Source of the DNA: Arthrobacter pullicola
Lineage (GTDB): Bacteria; Actinomycetota; Actinomycetes; Actinomycetales; Micrococcaceae
Assembly (NCBI RefSeq): GCF_014836875.1
Contig: NZ_JACSQC010000004.1
Coordinates: forward strand, 434,001 to 498,000
Direction: 5' to 3'
Length of the DNA stretch: 64,000 bases
In this document: piece by piece, positions 18,832 to 27,888 of the stretch
Position numbering within the stretch: the first letter of the stretch is position 1
How the letters are laid out: every line of letters begins with the position of its first letter
The notes under the pieces: generated by a model
Told to the model about the DNA's origin: nothing
What the model saw: only the letters and a program-made list of their open reading frames with translations
Databases searched by the model: none
Translations under genes and position numbers: made by a program

Positions 18832-19893
18832 ATGACTGCAGAGCCACACTTCCCGGCCGGTGCCCGCGCCGGGGTCGAAACCGAGAGCGTATCCCTTACG
18901 CACCTTCGAGGGTATGGGCTCGTTGGCCGCAGCGTTGCTGAAGCGGTCGGCTCCTTCCTGCTGGTGATGGTGGGCCTGGGCGTCGCGTTCTTCAACCCCT
19001 CCGGCGGCCTGTCCGCACCCTTGGCCTTCGGCCTGGTCCTCGCCGCGGCGATGGTCGCCTTCGGCTACATTTCCGGTGGACACTTCATTCCCACCATCAC
19101 CTTTGCCAGTGCCATGGCAGGGCGCACGGACTGGAAGTCCGTCCTTCCCTACATCGCCGCGCAGGTAGTTGGCGCGGTTCTCGCTGCGGTGATCCTCTGG
19201 GTGTCCATGACCGGGCACCCCCAGATCCCGGACACACAGCCGTTCTTCTCCGCCGTAGCCAACGGTTTCGCTGAAAACTCCAGCACGCAGTTCCCGCTGG
19301 CCGGGGCACTGCTGACCGAGGTTATTGCCGCTGCCCTGCTCACGGCTGTCTTCCTTGGGTCCGGAAGCCGGCTGTCCGCAGCTGCCGGGGCTTTCGCCGT
19401 CGGCGTTACGTATGCCGCGCTGCTCACCTTCCTGGTTCCCATCACCGGCGGATCCATCAACCCCGCACGTTCGACGGCGACGGCGATCTTCGCCGAAAGC
19501 TGGGCCGTGGGCCAGCTCTGGATGTTCTGGCTGGCGCCCCTTCTCGGTGCTGCCATCACCGGCCTGATCTACCGCAGCCTGGATCTTGCAGGCAGCACGG
19601 CAGCGGAAATCACTGAGGAGGAGTACCTCGACGAGGTTGCGGTTGCCGACGAACCCGCTGCAGGCCCGGCAGCCGGTGCCGGGGCAACGGCCGCGGCACC
19701 GGAAGCCGGATCGGTAACGGACGCCGAGGACGCCCGCAGGCAGGAGCAGGCGGATGCCCGTGGCTTCTTTGCCCGGGATGAAGCCGGCACGGACTCTGAC
19801 ACGGTATCCGGCACCAAGCCGGAGACCGGAACCACAGACGGTCCGGAAGACGGGGAAACCCCCGGCGGAACCACCGGACCAAAGCAGCCGTAA
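18832..19893 (+). CDS. Aquaporin/MIP channel with altered first NPA motif
   Basis: A 353-residue protein with about six membrane segments followed by a hydrophilic, acidic tail of about 100 residues. The second half-helix has the canonical GGSINPARS. The first reads SGGHFIPTITF where AqpZ has HFNPAVT, so the Asn-Pro-Ala box is Ile-Pro-Thr. The selectivity residues in the second half (INPARS) are kept. Water or small-solute transport is the family role, and substrate preference is uncertain because of the change. ATG 18832 is chosen because the membrane protein begins there; the frame upstream is unconserved. Confidence 0.85.
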   Translation: MTAEPHFPAGARAGVETESVSLTHLRGYGLVGRSVAEAVGSFLLVMVGLGVAFFNPSGGLSAPLAFGLVLAAAMVAFGYISGGHFIPTITFASAMAGRTDWKSVLPYIAAQVVGAVLAAVILWVSMTGHPQIPDTQPFFSAVANGFAENSSTQFPLAGALLTEVIAAALLTAVFLGSGSRLSAAAGAFAVGVTYAALLTFLVPITGGSINPARSTATAIFAESWAVGQLWMFWLAPLLGAAITGLIYRSLDLAGSTAAEITEEEYLDEVAVADEPAAGPAAGAGATAAAPEAGSVTDAEDARRQEQADARGFFARDEAGTDSDTVSGTKPETGTTDGPEDGETPGGTTGPKQP

Positions 19894-19914
19894 CCTGCGG
19901 CCAGCCCTTCGTTC

Positions 19915-19966
19915 CCGGTGACACTTCCGTTCCGCAGGCACACCTGCTGAACGGAAGTGTCACCGG
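19915..19966 (+). terminator. Long hairpin between aquaporin and sbcD
   Basis: An 18-bp perfect stem (19915-19932 with 19949-19966). Its 16-base loop can form a further five-pair stem (GCAGG with CCTGC). No U-tract follows, and the sbcD promoter begins eight bases after it. It probably ends aquaporin transcription. Confidence 0.6.
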
Positions 19967-19973
19967 CGGACGG

Positions 19974-19979
19974 TAGTTT
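19974..19979 (+). promoter_or_regulatory. Leaderless -10 element TAGTTT of sbcDC
   Basis: TAGTTT is followed by six bases (GAAGGT) and ATG at 19986. The expected -35 position falls inside the right arm of the preceding hairpin. Confidence 0.45.
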
Positions 19980-19985
19980 GAAGGT

Positions 19986-21152
19986 ATGCGAATCCTGCAC
20001 ACCTCTGACTGGCACCTTGGCCGTTCCTTCCACGGCGTCGGCATGCTGGAGGCCCAGCGCGGGTTCCTCAGCCAGCTGCTGGACACCGTCAGGTCCTCCC
20101 GGGTGGACGCTGTCCTGATTTCCGGCGATGTGTACGACCGTGCCCTTCCCGGCGTCGACGTCGTCCGGCTCCTGGACGAGGCACTGGCGGGCATCACCGC
20201 CGCCGGCGCCCGTGTGATCCTGACCAGCGGCAACCACGATTCAGCCGCCCGGCTGGGGTTCGGCGGCAGGATCTTCGAGCAGGGCGGGGTGCATCTTCGC
20301 ACCGCGATCGAATCGATCACCTCGCCGGTGCTCCTGCCGGACGGCCCAGCCACCGTGGCTGTCTACGGCATTCCCTATCTTGAGCCCCGGCTGGCGGCTC
20401 CCGAACTCGGCGTGGACATCCCGCCGAACCATGCGGGAGTCCTGGGCGAGGCGCTCCGGCGGATCCGGGAGGATGCTGCCCGCCGGGCAGCGGAGGGCAC
20501 ACCTGTCCTTCCCGTGGTTATGGCGCATACCTTTGCCAGCGGCGGGATCACCGCGGACAGTGAACGCGACCTGTCCATCGGCGGGGTAGGTGCCGTGCCC
20601 CTGGATTTGTTTACCGGGTTCACCTACGCAGCCCTGGGCCATCTTCACGGCCGGCAGGAGCTGGCCCCCAACGTCTGGTACAGCGGATCGCCGCTGCCCT
20701 ACTCGTTCTCCGAAGCCCGCCAGTCCAAGGGTGGACTGCTGGTGGAGATCGGACCCGGAGGCCTGGCAGACGTCACACCGGTGCCGTGGGAAGCGCCCAA
20801 GCGCCTCGAGGTGCTCCGCGGAACCCTGGACGGGCTCCTGGCCGACCCTTCCCTGACCGCGGCCGAAGACGCCTGGTGCCAGGTCACACTGACCGACGAT
20901 GACCGCCCGGCGAAGGCGATGGAACGCATCCGGTCCCGTTTTCCGGGCACCCTCGTTTTGGTGTTCGAGCCGGCGTCAGGGAACCGCGGCGTTAACGAAA
21001 GCTACAGCCGGCGCCTCGCCAGGGCCACCGACGACCTGGATATCTGCTGCGGGTTCCTGGACCACGTGCGCTCGCGCGAAGCGGCACCCGAGGAGAAGGA
21101 CCTTTTTGTGGAAGTCCTGGCGAAGGTCAATGCCGCGGAGGTTGCCAAATGA
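19986..21152 (+). CDS. sbcD: SbcCD nuclease, subunit D
   Basis: A 388-residue metallophosphoesterase nuclease, the Mre11 homologue. The metal-binding motifs are in order: HTSDWHLGRSFHG, SGDVYDRALPG, TSGNHDSAARLG, VVMAHTFASG and ALGHLHGRQ. With SbcC it cuts hairpins and processes double-strand ends. The stop overlaps the SbcC start (ATGA), so the subunits are made together. The start is supported by the leaderless promoter. Confidence 0.95.
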   Translation: MRILHTSDWHLGRSFHGVGMLEAQRGFLSQLLDTVRSSRVDAVLISGDVYDRALPGVDVVRLLDEALAGITAAGARVILTSGNHDSAARLGFGGRIFEQGGVHLRTAIESITSPVLLPDGPATVAVYGIPYLEPRLAAPELGVDIPPNHAGVLGEALRRIREDAARRAAEGTPVLPVVMAHTFASGGITADSERDLSIGGVGAVPLDLFTGFTYAALGHLHGRQELAPNVWYSGSPLPYSFSEARQSKGGLLVEIGPGGLADVTPVPWEAPKRLEVLRGTLDGLLADPSLTAAEDAWCQVTLTDDDRPAKAMERIRSRFPGTLVLVFEPASGNRGVNESYSRRLARATDDLDICCGFLDHVRSREAAPEEKDLFVEVLAKVNAAEVAK

Positions 21153-24100
21153 GGATCCACCGGCTGGAAATCCAGGCGTTCGGTCCGTTCGCGGAACGCC
21201 AGGTAGTCGACTTCGATGAGCTCGGTGCACAGGGGCTCTTCCTGCTCAACGGTCCCACGGGCGCGGGGAAAACCAGTGTCCTCGATGCGATCTGCTTCGC
21301 GCTCTACGGATCCGTTCCCGGAGCCCGGCAGGCCGCCCGCAAGCTCCGCAGCGACCACGCTGCTCCCGGCACCGCGCCGGAGGTGGTGCTGGACTTCAGC
21401 GCCGGCCCGCGCCGCTTCGAAGTGGTGCGCAGCCCGCAGTGGGAGCGGCCGGCTAAACGTGCCGGCAGCACCAAGGGGACGGTAACCGAACAGGCCCGCA
21501 CCCTCCTGCGCGAGCTGGTCCACGGCGAATGGGTGCAGAAAACCACCCGCAACGACGAAGCAGCAACAGAAATCCAGGACCTCCTGGGGATGAGCAGCGA
21601 ACAGTTCACCCGCGTCGTTATGCTTCCGCAGGGAGATTTCGCGGCCTTCCTGAGGGCGGACGCCACCTCTCGGGCCGACCTGCTCCAGCGTTTGTTCGGC
21701 ACCTGGCGCTTCGAGGAGATTGAGCGGCAGCTGAAGGAACAAACGGCCGACGCGCAAACCGAGCTGGCCCAGGCGCAGTCCTCCGCGGAACTGATTGTGG
21801 CGCAGGTGCAAAGCGAAGCAGCCAGGTGCATCAGGCTCCTGACCGGCGGGGCGCAGTCCGGAACCGGGGACGAGGCTTCCACTGAGGTCTCCGATCCTGC
21901 GTTCCCTGCAGAACCGGATGAAGACCCGGCGGCCTGGCTGGCTGCCATCCGGACTGCTGTGGGGGACAGGCTCACCACGGTCCGCACCGGGCAGGAACAC
22001 CGGAAGAACGAACTTTCCCTGGCCGAAGCCACGGTGCACAAACTCCAGGCCCGCCGGGCCAGGGGCCTTGCGCTGCTGCAGCTGGAAGCTGAAGAGCGGG
22101 AGCTCGCCGCCCGGCAGGCCGCCAGCGCGCCGCAGCGGGAGGCCCTCGCTGCACATACGCGGGCAGAAGGCCTGGCCGGGTATCTGGCCGCCTGCGATTC
22201 CGCCGGACGGGCCATGGAGAAGGCAGCGGCCGACGCCGGGTCCGCGCTTGCCGGCCTCGCTGAGGCAGCCGGCGCGGCAGGCCTGGGATCGCTGGTCCCT
22301 GGCAGCGGCACGGAACCGGGAGCCTTGCCGTGGCCGGGCCCCGGGGAACTGGAAGGCCTGGAAACGGCCACCGCGTCGGACCTTAGCGCCGCCGAAGCCG
22401 CGCTGGCAGACGCAGACCGCCTCGCGGGGCTGGAGCGTGAGCTGGAGAAGGACCGCGCCCTCGAAGTCGAGCTCCGTGACAAAGCGGCACAGCACCACGC
22501 GGCGGCAGCGCAGCTTCGCACCGAACAGGCAGGCCTGCGTGCCGCCCTCCCGGACCTGCGGGCGAGGGCCGCCGGAACGGAATCCGCCCGGAACCGGGTG
22601 GAGCAGGCAGAACAGCTGATAAGCGTGATCGCCGAGTACGCCAAGGCGCAGACGGCGGCAGCCACTTCCGCAGAAGCCGCTGCCACTGCCCGTCAGGACT
22701 ACCAGGACCGGCGCGGGGCGTGGCAGGACCTGCTGCAGCTCCGGCTTGACCAGGCTGCCGCCGAGCTCGCTGCCTCACTCGAGCCGGGAGGCGCCTGCCC
22801 TGTCTGCGGCAGCTGCGAACACCCGGCACCTGCGCCGCTGCCCCACAACGGGAAGTTTGTGGGACGGGAAGAGGAAACCGCGGCCCGGACCAGCAGCGAA
22901 GCGGCCGAGAAATTCTGGGAGGATGCACGGGCAGCGGCAGCTGCGGACGCCGCGGCCGCGGCAGCCCTCCAGGTGCAGGGCGGAGACGGTGATCCCGCAG
23001 ACGCCCTGCAGGCGCGCGAAACCGCCGCGGCGCAGCTGGCAAGGGCCGAAGCAGCCGCCGCAGAACAGGCTGCCATCGAGGCGCGGCTGCAGGCACTGGA
23101 GGTTGAGCTCGACAGCCTGTCCGGAGCAGAATCCAACCTGCTGCAGGAGGCAGCATTGGCCCAGGCCCGCCTGCGCGCGGCCACCGCGGAAGCCGCGGCG
23201 CTGCGCAGCCGCAGTGCAGACCTGACCAAGGGGGCCGCGTCCCTGCAGGAGCGGGTCGATTCCCTCCGCGCGGTCCGCCGGCTCTGCGGTGCGGCCCGCT
23301 CCGCCCTGCAGGCCGTGGCTTACGCGGAAAATTCCCATCAGACCAGCCGGCAGGCGCTTGACGATGCCCTGGACGGCACCGGGTTTCCGGACGCGGACTC
23401 CGCCCGGGCCGCGCTGCTCCCGGCTGCCGAGGCCGAGCGCCTCCGCAGCGCCCTCGACGCCCTCGACGCAGACGCAGCACGCGTGGCCATGCGGCGCGAA
23501 AGCGAAGATGCAGCCGCTTCCCTGGACAGCGGCGGCGATCCGGCGCAGATGCCCGACGAAGAGGACCTCGCTGAAGCCGCCGAAGCGGCAGACGCCGCCC
23601 GCAAAGCGGTCTCCGACGGAGGCATCCAGACCGGCCTGTTGGAGGGGTCCGCCGCAACGCTCCAGGAACTGGCCGGGAAGCTTGCCGATGCAACTGAAGC
23701 GGTACGTCCCCTGCACCGCCGGTTCGAACTGCTGCAGTCGGTGACCGACACGGCCCGGGGCAACGGTGACAACAACTATCGGATGGCGCTGAGCACCTAC
23801 GTACTGGCTGCCCGCCTGGAACAGGTCGCAGCCGCAGCGACCGAACGGCTGGCGGCCATGACTGCCGGGCGGTACTCACTGGTGCACGACGATTCCCGGT
23901 CCGGGAACCGCAAGGCCGGACTCGGGCTCCACGTCATCGATGCCTGGACCGGAGTCCGCCGGGATACTTCCACGCTTTCCGGCGGGGAATCATTCATGGC
24001 ATCGCTTGCGCTGGCACTGGGGCTGGCCGATGTTGTGCAGCAGGAATCGGGCGGCACCAGCATGGAGACGCTTTTCGTAGACGAAGGCTTCGGCAGCCTG

Positions 24101-24283
24101 GACGAGGAAGCCCTGGAACAGGTGATGGATGCTCTGGAAGGGCTCCGGGACGGAGGCCGGGTGGTGGGACTGGTCAGCCACGTGGCGGAGATGAAGCAGC
24201 GGATCGGAGCTCAACTGCAGATCACCCGGGGCCGTAACGGGTCCAGCATCCGGTTCCGGGCCGCGGACGCTTTACCTGCCTGA
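21149..24283 (+). CDS. sbcC: SbcCD nuclease, subunit C (SMC-like ATPase)
   Basis: A 1044-residue Rad50-like ATPase. Walker A (GPTGAGKTS) is at about 35-43. Two long Ala/Glu-rich coiled-coil arms flank a zinc hook CPVC (C550 and C553). The signature TLSGGESFMASLALALG and Walker B LFVDEGFGSLDEE are near the C-terminus. The arms hold the SbcD nuclease on DNA ends. The length is typical. Large antisense frames over the coiled coil are composition shadows. Confidence 0.95.
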   Translation: MRIHRLEIQAFGPFAERQVVDFDELGAQGLFLLNGPTGAGKTSVLDAICFALYGSVPGARQAARKLRSDHAAPGTAPEVVLDFSAGPRRFEVVRSPQWERPAKRAGSTKGTVTEQARTLLRELVHGEWVQKTTRNDEAATEIQDLLGMSSEQFTRVVMLPQGDFAAFLRADATSRADLLQRLFGTWRFEEIERQLKEQTADAQTELAQAQSSAELIVAQVQSEAARCIRLLTGGAQSGTGDEASTEVSDPAFPAEPDEDPAAWLAAIRTAVGDRLTTVRTGQEHRKNELSLAEATVHKLQARRARGLALLQLEAEERELAARQAASAPQREALAAHTRAEGLAGYLAACDSAGRAMEKAAADAGSALAGLAEAAGAAGLGSLVPGSGTEPGALPWPGPGELEGLETATASDLSAAEAALADADRLAGLERELEKDRALEVELRDKAAQHHAAAAQLRTEQAGLRAALPDLRARAAGTESARNRVEQAEQLISVIAEYAKAQTAAATSAEAAATARQDYQDRRGAWQDLLQLRLDQAAAELAASLEPGGACPVCGSCEHPAPAPLPHNGKFVGREEETAARTSSEAAEKFWEDARAAAAADAAAAAALQVQGGDGDPADALQARETAAAQLARAEAAAAEQAAIEARLQALEVELDSLSGAESNLLQEAALAQARLRAATAEAAALRSRSADLTKGAASLQERVDSLRAVRRLCGAARSALQAVAYAENSHQTSRQALDDALDGTGFPDADSARAALLPAAEAERLRSALDALDADAARVAMRRESEDAAASLDSGGDPAQMPDEEDLAEAAEAADAARKAVSDGGIQTGLLEGSAATLQELAGKLADATEAVRPLHRRFELLQSVTDTARGNGDNNYRMALSTYVLAARLEQVAAAATERLAAMTAGRYSLVHDDSRSGNRKAGLGLHVIDAWTGVRRDTSTLSGGESFMASLALALGLADVVQQESGGTSMETLFVDEGFGSLDEEALEQVMDALEGLRDGGRVVGLVSHVAEMKQRIGAQLQITRGRNGSSIRFRAADALPA

Positions 24284-24308
24284 CCTGCACAGGAGCAGGG
24301 GAGAGTAG

Positions 24309-24314
24309 TAGAAT
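24309..24314 (+). promoter_or_regulatory. Candidate -10 element TAGAAT for the uORF-MFS transcript
   Basis: TAGAAT lies 40 bases before the small upstream ORF. A transcript from here would carry a leader of roughly 33 bases to the first start. No -35 is evident. Confidence 0.4.
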
Positions 24315-24353
24315 CGCGGTGTAACCGGGTCGGGCGCATCGGGAGGAGGGACG

Positions 24354-24389
24354 ATGCGCGGTTTTCGCGTGAACAGAGCCAGGAAATGA
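24354..24389 (+). CDS. 11-codon upstream ORF coupled to the MFS gene
   Basis: It encodes MRGFRVNRARK, four of eleven residues being arginine. It has the strongest Shine-Dalgarno in the area (GGGAGGAGGG just upstream), and its TGA overlaps the ATG of the MFS gene (ATGA at 24386-24389). The MFS start has no comparable binding site of its own. Stop-start coupling or ribosome stalling at arginine codons could set MFS expression. This is inference; the ORF may also be simply a coupling device. Confidence 0.5.
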   Translation: MRGFRVNRARK

Positions 24390-25804
24390 CCCGAGACTAC
24401 GAACCCGAACAGCGCTCACCGGCCGCCTCCGGGACTCAACCCGACATCTCCAGCGTCCGGCCAAACGTGCCCACAGCGCAGCCGGAAGCAACAGCCCCGC
24501 CAGAACCCCTGGCCAGCCCCGCATCCGCGCCCCCGCCGTTGTCCCAGGGCCGATACGGGCGGATCTTCGAGATTGCGGGGAAGGCATTTTTCCCCGTTGC
24601 CTTCCTGGCGAGGCTTCCCCTGGCAATGCTCACGATCGGCGCACTGACCCTCATCACCAGCATCACCGGCTCCTATGCCCAGGGCGGGTTCGCCGCCGGT
24701 GCCGTCGGCTTGGGGTCCGCAGTGGGAGGCCCGCTCCTCGGGTACCTGGCGGACCGTGTGGGCCAGCGCCCGCTGCTGCTCGGGGCCGCCGTCGTCAATC
24801 CGCTGATGATCCTGACCGTCCTGTTCACGGCAGCTCAGCTGCCTGCGGGCGGCCCGCTGCCCGCTGTGCTCGCAGCGGCCTTCGCGATGGGAGCTACCGG
24901 CGCCCAGGTAGGCCCGCTGGCGCGCGTGCGGTGGATGGCCATGACCAGCCGGGACCGCAGCGGCCGGGAACTGGGCACCGCGCTGTCCTACGAGAGCATG
25001 GCCGATGAACTCAGTTTTGTCCTGGGCCCGGCCCTGGTTGGCCTGCTCGCCGCAGCGGTGGCGCCGTGGCTTCCGCTGGTGCTGGCTGCAGTGATCTCCG
25101 GGACCATGGTGACGGCCTTCGCATTGCACCGCTCCGCTGAGACAGTAGTGCCTGCCGGGCGCCGCCGCACGGATCGGAACCGGGCCAAAGCCCGTGCCGC
25201 CGGCGCAGACCGGCCGTCACCGGCCGGTATCTGGCGCACCTGGGCGGTGCTGGCGCTGCCGATCCTGGGGATGGTGGCCATGGGGACATTCTTCGGTGCC
25301 ACCCAGGCCAGCCTCACCGCATTTGGCGGGACCTTCGGCATCGCCGACGCGGCCGGGCTGCTCTACGCCGTGATGGGGATCAGCTCCGCTGTGGCGGCGC
25401 TGTCGGTTGCGTTCTGGCCGGAACGTCTGAGCCAGTCCGTGCGGTGGGTCCTCTCCGCACTGGCAATGACGGGTGCCGCCCTGATGCTGCTGCTTCCGGC
25501 CGGGATTCCGGAGATGCTGGTGGTTCTGTTTGTCCTGGGCATCCCCGTGGGACCAACCATGGTCAGTATTTTCGGCATCGGCGCCCAGCTGGCGCCCCAA
25601 AACCTGATGGGTACCGTGATGACCCTCCTGGCCAGCGGGACGGTGGCCGGAACTGCAGTGGGTTCGGCCCTCGCCGGTCCGCTGGCGCAGGAGTACGGGC
25701 ACTCGGCAGCGTTCTGGGTCAGCTCCGGGGCAGCCGGTGCCCTCCTGGTCCTGGGCGTGGCATCGGCAGTTGCCGTACGGCGGCTAAAAAAGCCTCAAGC
25801 CTAA
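24386..25804 (+). CDS. Major facilitator superfamily transporter
   Basis: A 472-residue membrane protein with about 12 hydrophobic segments after a 60-residue Pro/Ala-rich cytosolic N-terminus. The loop GYLADRVGQRPLLLGA is motif A, with the expected Asp and Arg. The family resembles sugar/drug exporters of actinobacteria; the substrate is unknown. Translation starts at an ATG overlapping the stop of the upstream mini-ORF. No partner gene follows. Confidence 0.85.
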   Translation: MTRDYEPEQRSPAASGTQPDISSVRPNVPTAQPEATAPPEPLASPASAPPPLSQGRYGRIFEIAGKAFFPVAFLARLPLAMLTIGALTLITSITGSYAQGGFAAGAVGLGSAVGGPLLGYLADRVGQRPLLLGAAVVNPLMILTVLFTAAQLPAGGPLPAVLAAAFAMGATGAQVGPLARVRWMAMTSRDRSGRELGTALSYESMADELSFVLGPALVGLLAAAVAPWLPLVLAAVISGTMVTAFALHRSAETVVPAGRRRTDRNRAKARAAGADRPSPAGIWRTWAVLALPILGMVAMGTFFGATQASLTAFGGTFGIADAAGLLYAVMGISSAVAALSVAFWPERLSQSVRWVLSALAMTGAALMLLLPAGIPEMLVVLFVLGIPVGPTMVSIFGIGAQLAPQNLMGTVMTLLASGTVAGTAVGSALAGPLAQEYGHSAAFWVSSGAAGALLVLGVASAVAVRRLKKPQA

Positions 25805-26076
25805 CCGAGCACGCACGCATTGCGCGCATTCTTTGCGGGCAGCGCGGGTAGATTACGTGCCGGTATCAAATGTGGCTCCAATCACGTTTTTTCCTTGACG
25901 GAGGGTGACCTATTTCATAGCGTTTACCTGTAGAACTTATGTTCAACATGCGAACAAGATGCAAACCTCAACGATTTTTGTGGCTGGTTGTTTCTGCGCC
26001 GTTCCGTTGTTGTTGAACTGAGGTCTGGATCCCGCGACCGTCTTCGCGGGGTTTCCCCCGTACAAGGAGCGCTTTA
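25805..26076. other. Intergenic region upstream of the sulfonate-type importer
   Basis: This 272-base spacer is AT-richer than its surroundings. It holds TGTTC-N7-GAACA (25940-25956), a short inverted repeat, and a strong AAGGAG (26064-26069) before the next GTG start. A promoter for the importer must lie here, but I cannot place it with confidence. Confidence 0.4.
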
Positions 26077-27063
26077 GTGAAACGCAATACCCCCCTCCTC
26101 CTGACTGCCGCGCTGGCCCTGACTCTCAGTGGCTGTGGAGGCGGATCTCTCTCCGGTGGCGAGGACACCTCTGCTGCAGAGGGCACCTCCGGACTGACCA
26201 CCCTCTCCGTGGGCATCATGCCCATCGTTGACACCGCCCCCATCTGGCTGGGCAAGGAACAGGGTTTCTTTGAAGCCGAGGGCCTGGACCTGGACATCCA
26301 GACCACCACCGGCGGGGCCGCGGCCGTGCCCGGCGTGGTCAGCGGAGATTTCGATTTTGCCTTTGGCAACGTCGTGTCCGTCATGGTGGCTAATGACAAG
26401 GGCCTGGACATCGAGCTGGTTTCCAACGGCAACTCGACCACCGGAGACACATCCTCGGACTTCGGCGCCGTCGTCGTTCCTGCCGGATCCGACATCCAGA
26501 GCGCCGCCGACCTTGCCGGCAAGACGATTTCGGTCAACAACCTCTCCAATATCGGTGACACCACAATCCGGAAACTCGTGGAGAACGCCGGCGGTGACCA
26601 GGAGAGCATCAAGTTCGTGGAGATCCCGTTCCCCGACGCACCTGCGGCGGTCGAATCCGGGCAGGTCGATGCCGCCTGGATCCTGGACCCGTTCCTCACC
26701 CAGACCGTCGAAAACGGTGCCCGGGTCATCGCCTACAACTTCGCCGAAACGCACCCGAACCTGGACATCAGTGGATACTTCACCACCTCCGCCTACGTCG
26801 AGGAGAACCCTGAACTGGTGGAGAAGTTCACTGCGGCGATGAAGAAGTCGCTGGAGTATGCCCAGGAGAACCCGGATGAGGTCCGGGAAATCGTCGGCAC
26901 CTACACCAAGATTGACGCCGAGATGCGCGCCAAGATGATCCTGCCGACCTTCCGGGCAGAATTCGACCGCGACGGCCTGACCGTTTTGGGCGAGGCTGCC
27001 GCAAGCTACGGAACGCTTTCCAAGGCACCGGACCTGGCCGCTATGCTGCCCGCACAGGACTAG
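26077..27063 (+). CDS. ABC importer substrate-binding lipoprotein (nitrate/sulfonate/taurine type)
   Basis: A 328-residue lipoprotein. The signal sequence ends in lipobox LSGC with C20 as the lipidated residue. The mature part is an NMT1/SsuA-like binding fold (LSVGIMPIVDTAPIWLGKEQ at the start and SGDFDFAFGNVVSVM in the middle). The GTG start has AAGGAG at seven bases. It heads a four-gene operon with two permeases and an ATPase. The ligand could be a sulfonate, nitrate, thiamine precursor or similar; sequence alone does not decide. Confidence 0.88.
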   Translation: MKRNTPLLLTAALALTLSGCGGGSLSGGEDTSAAEGTSGLTTLSVGIMPIVDTAPIWLGKEQGFFEAEGLDLDIQTTTGGAAAVPGVVSGDFDFAFGNVVSVMVANDKGLDIELVSNGNSTTGDTSSDFGAVVVPAGSDIQSAADLAGKTISVNNLSNIGDTTIRKLVENAGGDQESIKFVEIPFPDAPAAVESGQVDAAWILDPFLTQTVENGARVIAYNFAETHPNLDISGYFTTSAYVEENPELVEKFTAAMKKSLEYAQENPDEVREIVGTYTKIDAEMRAKMILPTFRAEFDRDGLTVLGEAAASYGTLSKAPDLAAMLPAQD

Positions 27064-27099
27064 CACCGGACATCCGTCCGGATAACAGAACGAGACCAT

Positions 27100-27888
27100 A
27101 TGAACACCTCCAAACGACTCCCCACGGGGCCGTTGCTGGGTTTGGCGGGAATCCTCGGATTCCTGCTGACCTGGGAACTGATTCCCCGGCTGGGCGTGGT
27201 CAACCCCCGTTTCCTCCCTCCCGCCAGCGAGGTGCTGGGAGTCTTCTTCAGCAACCTGGGCCTGGGAGCCTTCTGGAACGCCGTCCTGGACACCATGACC
27301 GGCTGGTTCCTGGGCCTGCTCATCGCCACCGTTGCCGCCATTGTCCTGGGACTGGTGATCGGCTCCAGCGATTTCCTGCGGAAGGCCACCAACTCCACCA
27401 TCGAATTCCTGCGGCCGATTCCCTCGGTCGCACTGATTCCGCTGGCTGTGCTGCTGTTCGGTCTCAAGCTCGAATCGACCCTTCTGCTGGTGATTTACGC
27501 CTCCTTCTGGCAGGTCCTGATCCAGGTCCTGTATGGGGTGGCGGACGTGGATCCGGTGGCCAGCAACACCGCCAAGAGCTTTGGCCTTGGCCCGCTGGCC
27601 CGGATCCGGTACGTCGTGTGGCCCACCACGCTGCCTTACCTGATGACCGGCATCCGGCTGGCTGCGGCCGTAGCCCTGATCCTGGCGATCACCGCCAGCC
27701 TGATCATCGGCTCACCCGGTCTGGGCAAGGAGATTGCCAACGCCCAGTCCGGCGGCGCGATTTCCCAGATGTACGCGCTTGTACTGACCACCGGTGTGCT
27801 GGGCATCCTCATCAACATGGGCATGCGATTCGTTGAACGCCGCACCCTGTCCTGGCACAGCTCGGTCCGCGGGGAGGTCGTGGTATGA
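27100..27888 (+). CDS. ABC importer permease (SsuC/TauC-like), first
   Basis: A 262-residue permease with about six membrane segments and the EAA-type loop AKSFGLGPLARIRYVVWPT that contacts the ATPase. It is of the sulfonate/nitrate permease family. Its ATG follows the binding-protein gene by 36 bases, and its stop overlaps the start of the second permease (ATGA). Confidence 0.88.
   Translation: MNTSKRLPTGPLLGLAGILGFLLTWELIPRLGVVNPRFLPPASEVLGVFFSNLGLGAFWNAVLDTMTGWFLGLLIATVAAIVLGLVIGSSDFLRKATNSTIEFLRPIPSVALIPLAVLLFGLKLESTLLLVIYASFWQVLIQVLYGVADVDPVASNTAKSFGLGPLARIRYVVWPTTLPYLMTGIRLAAAVALILAITASLIIGSPGLGKEIANAQSGGAISQMYALVLTTGVLGILINMGMRFVERRTLSWHSSVRGEVVV

Noticed and set aside
22383-23879. 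498-residue minus-strand ORF inside sbcC
   Set aside because: It is a composition shadow of the Ala/Glu-rich coiled coil and has no recognisable domain.
25940-25956. LexA box upstream of the ABC importer
   Set aside because: TGTTC-N7-GAACA does not match the actinobacterial LexA pattern (TCGAAC-N4-GTTCGA), and importers are not typical LexA targets.
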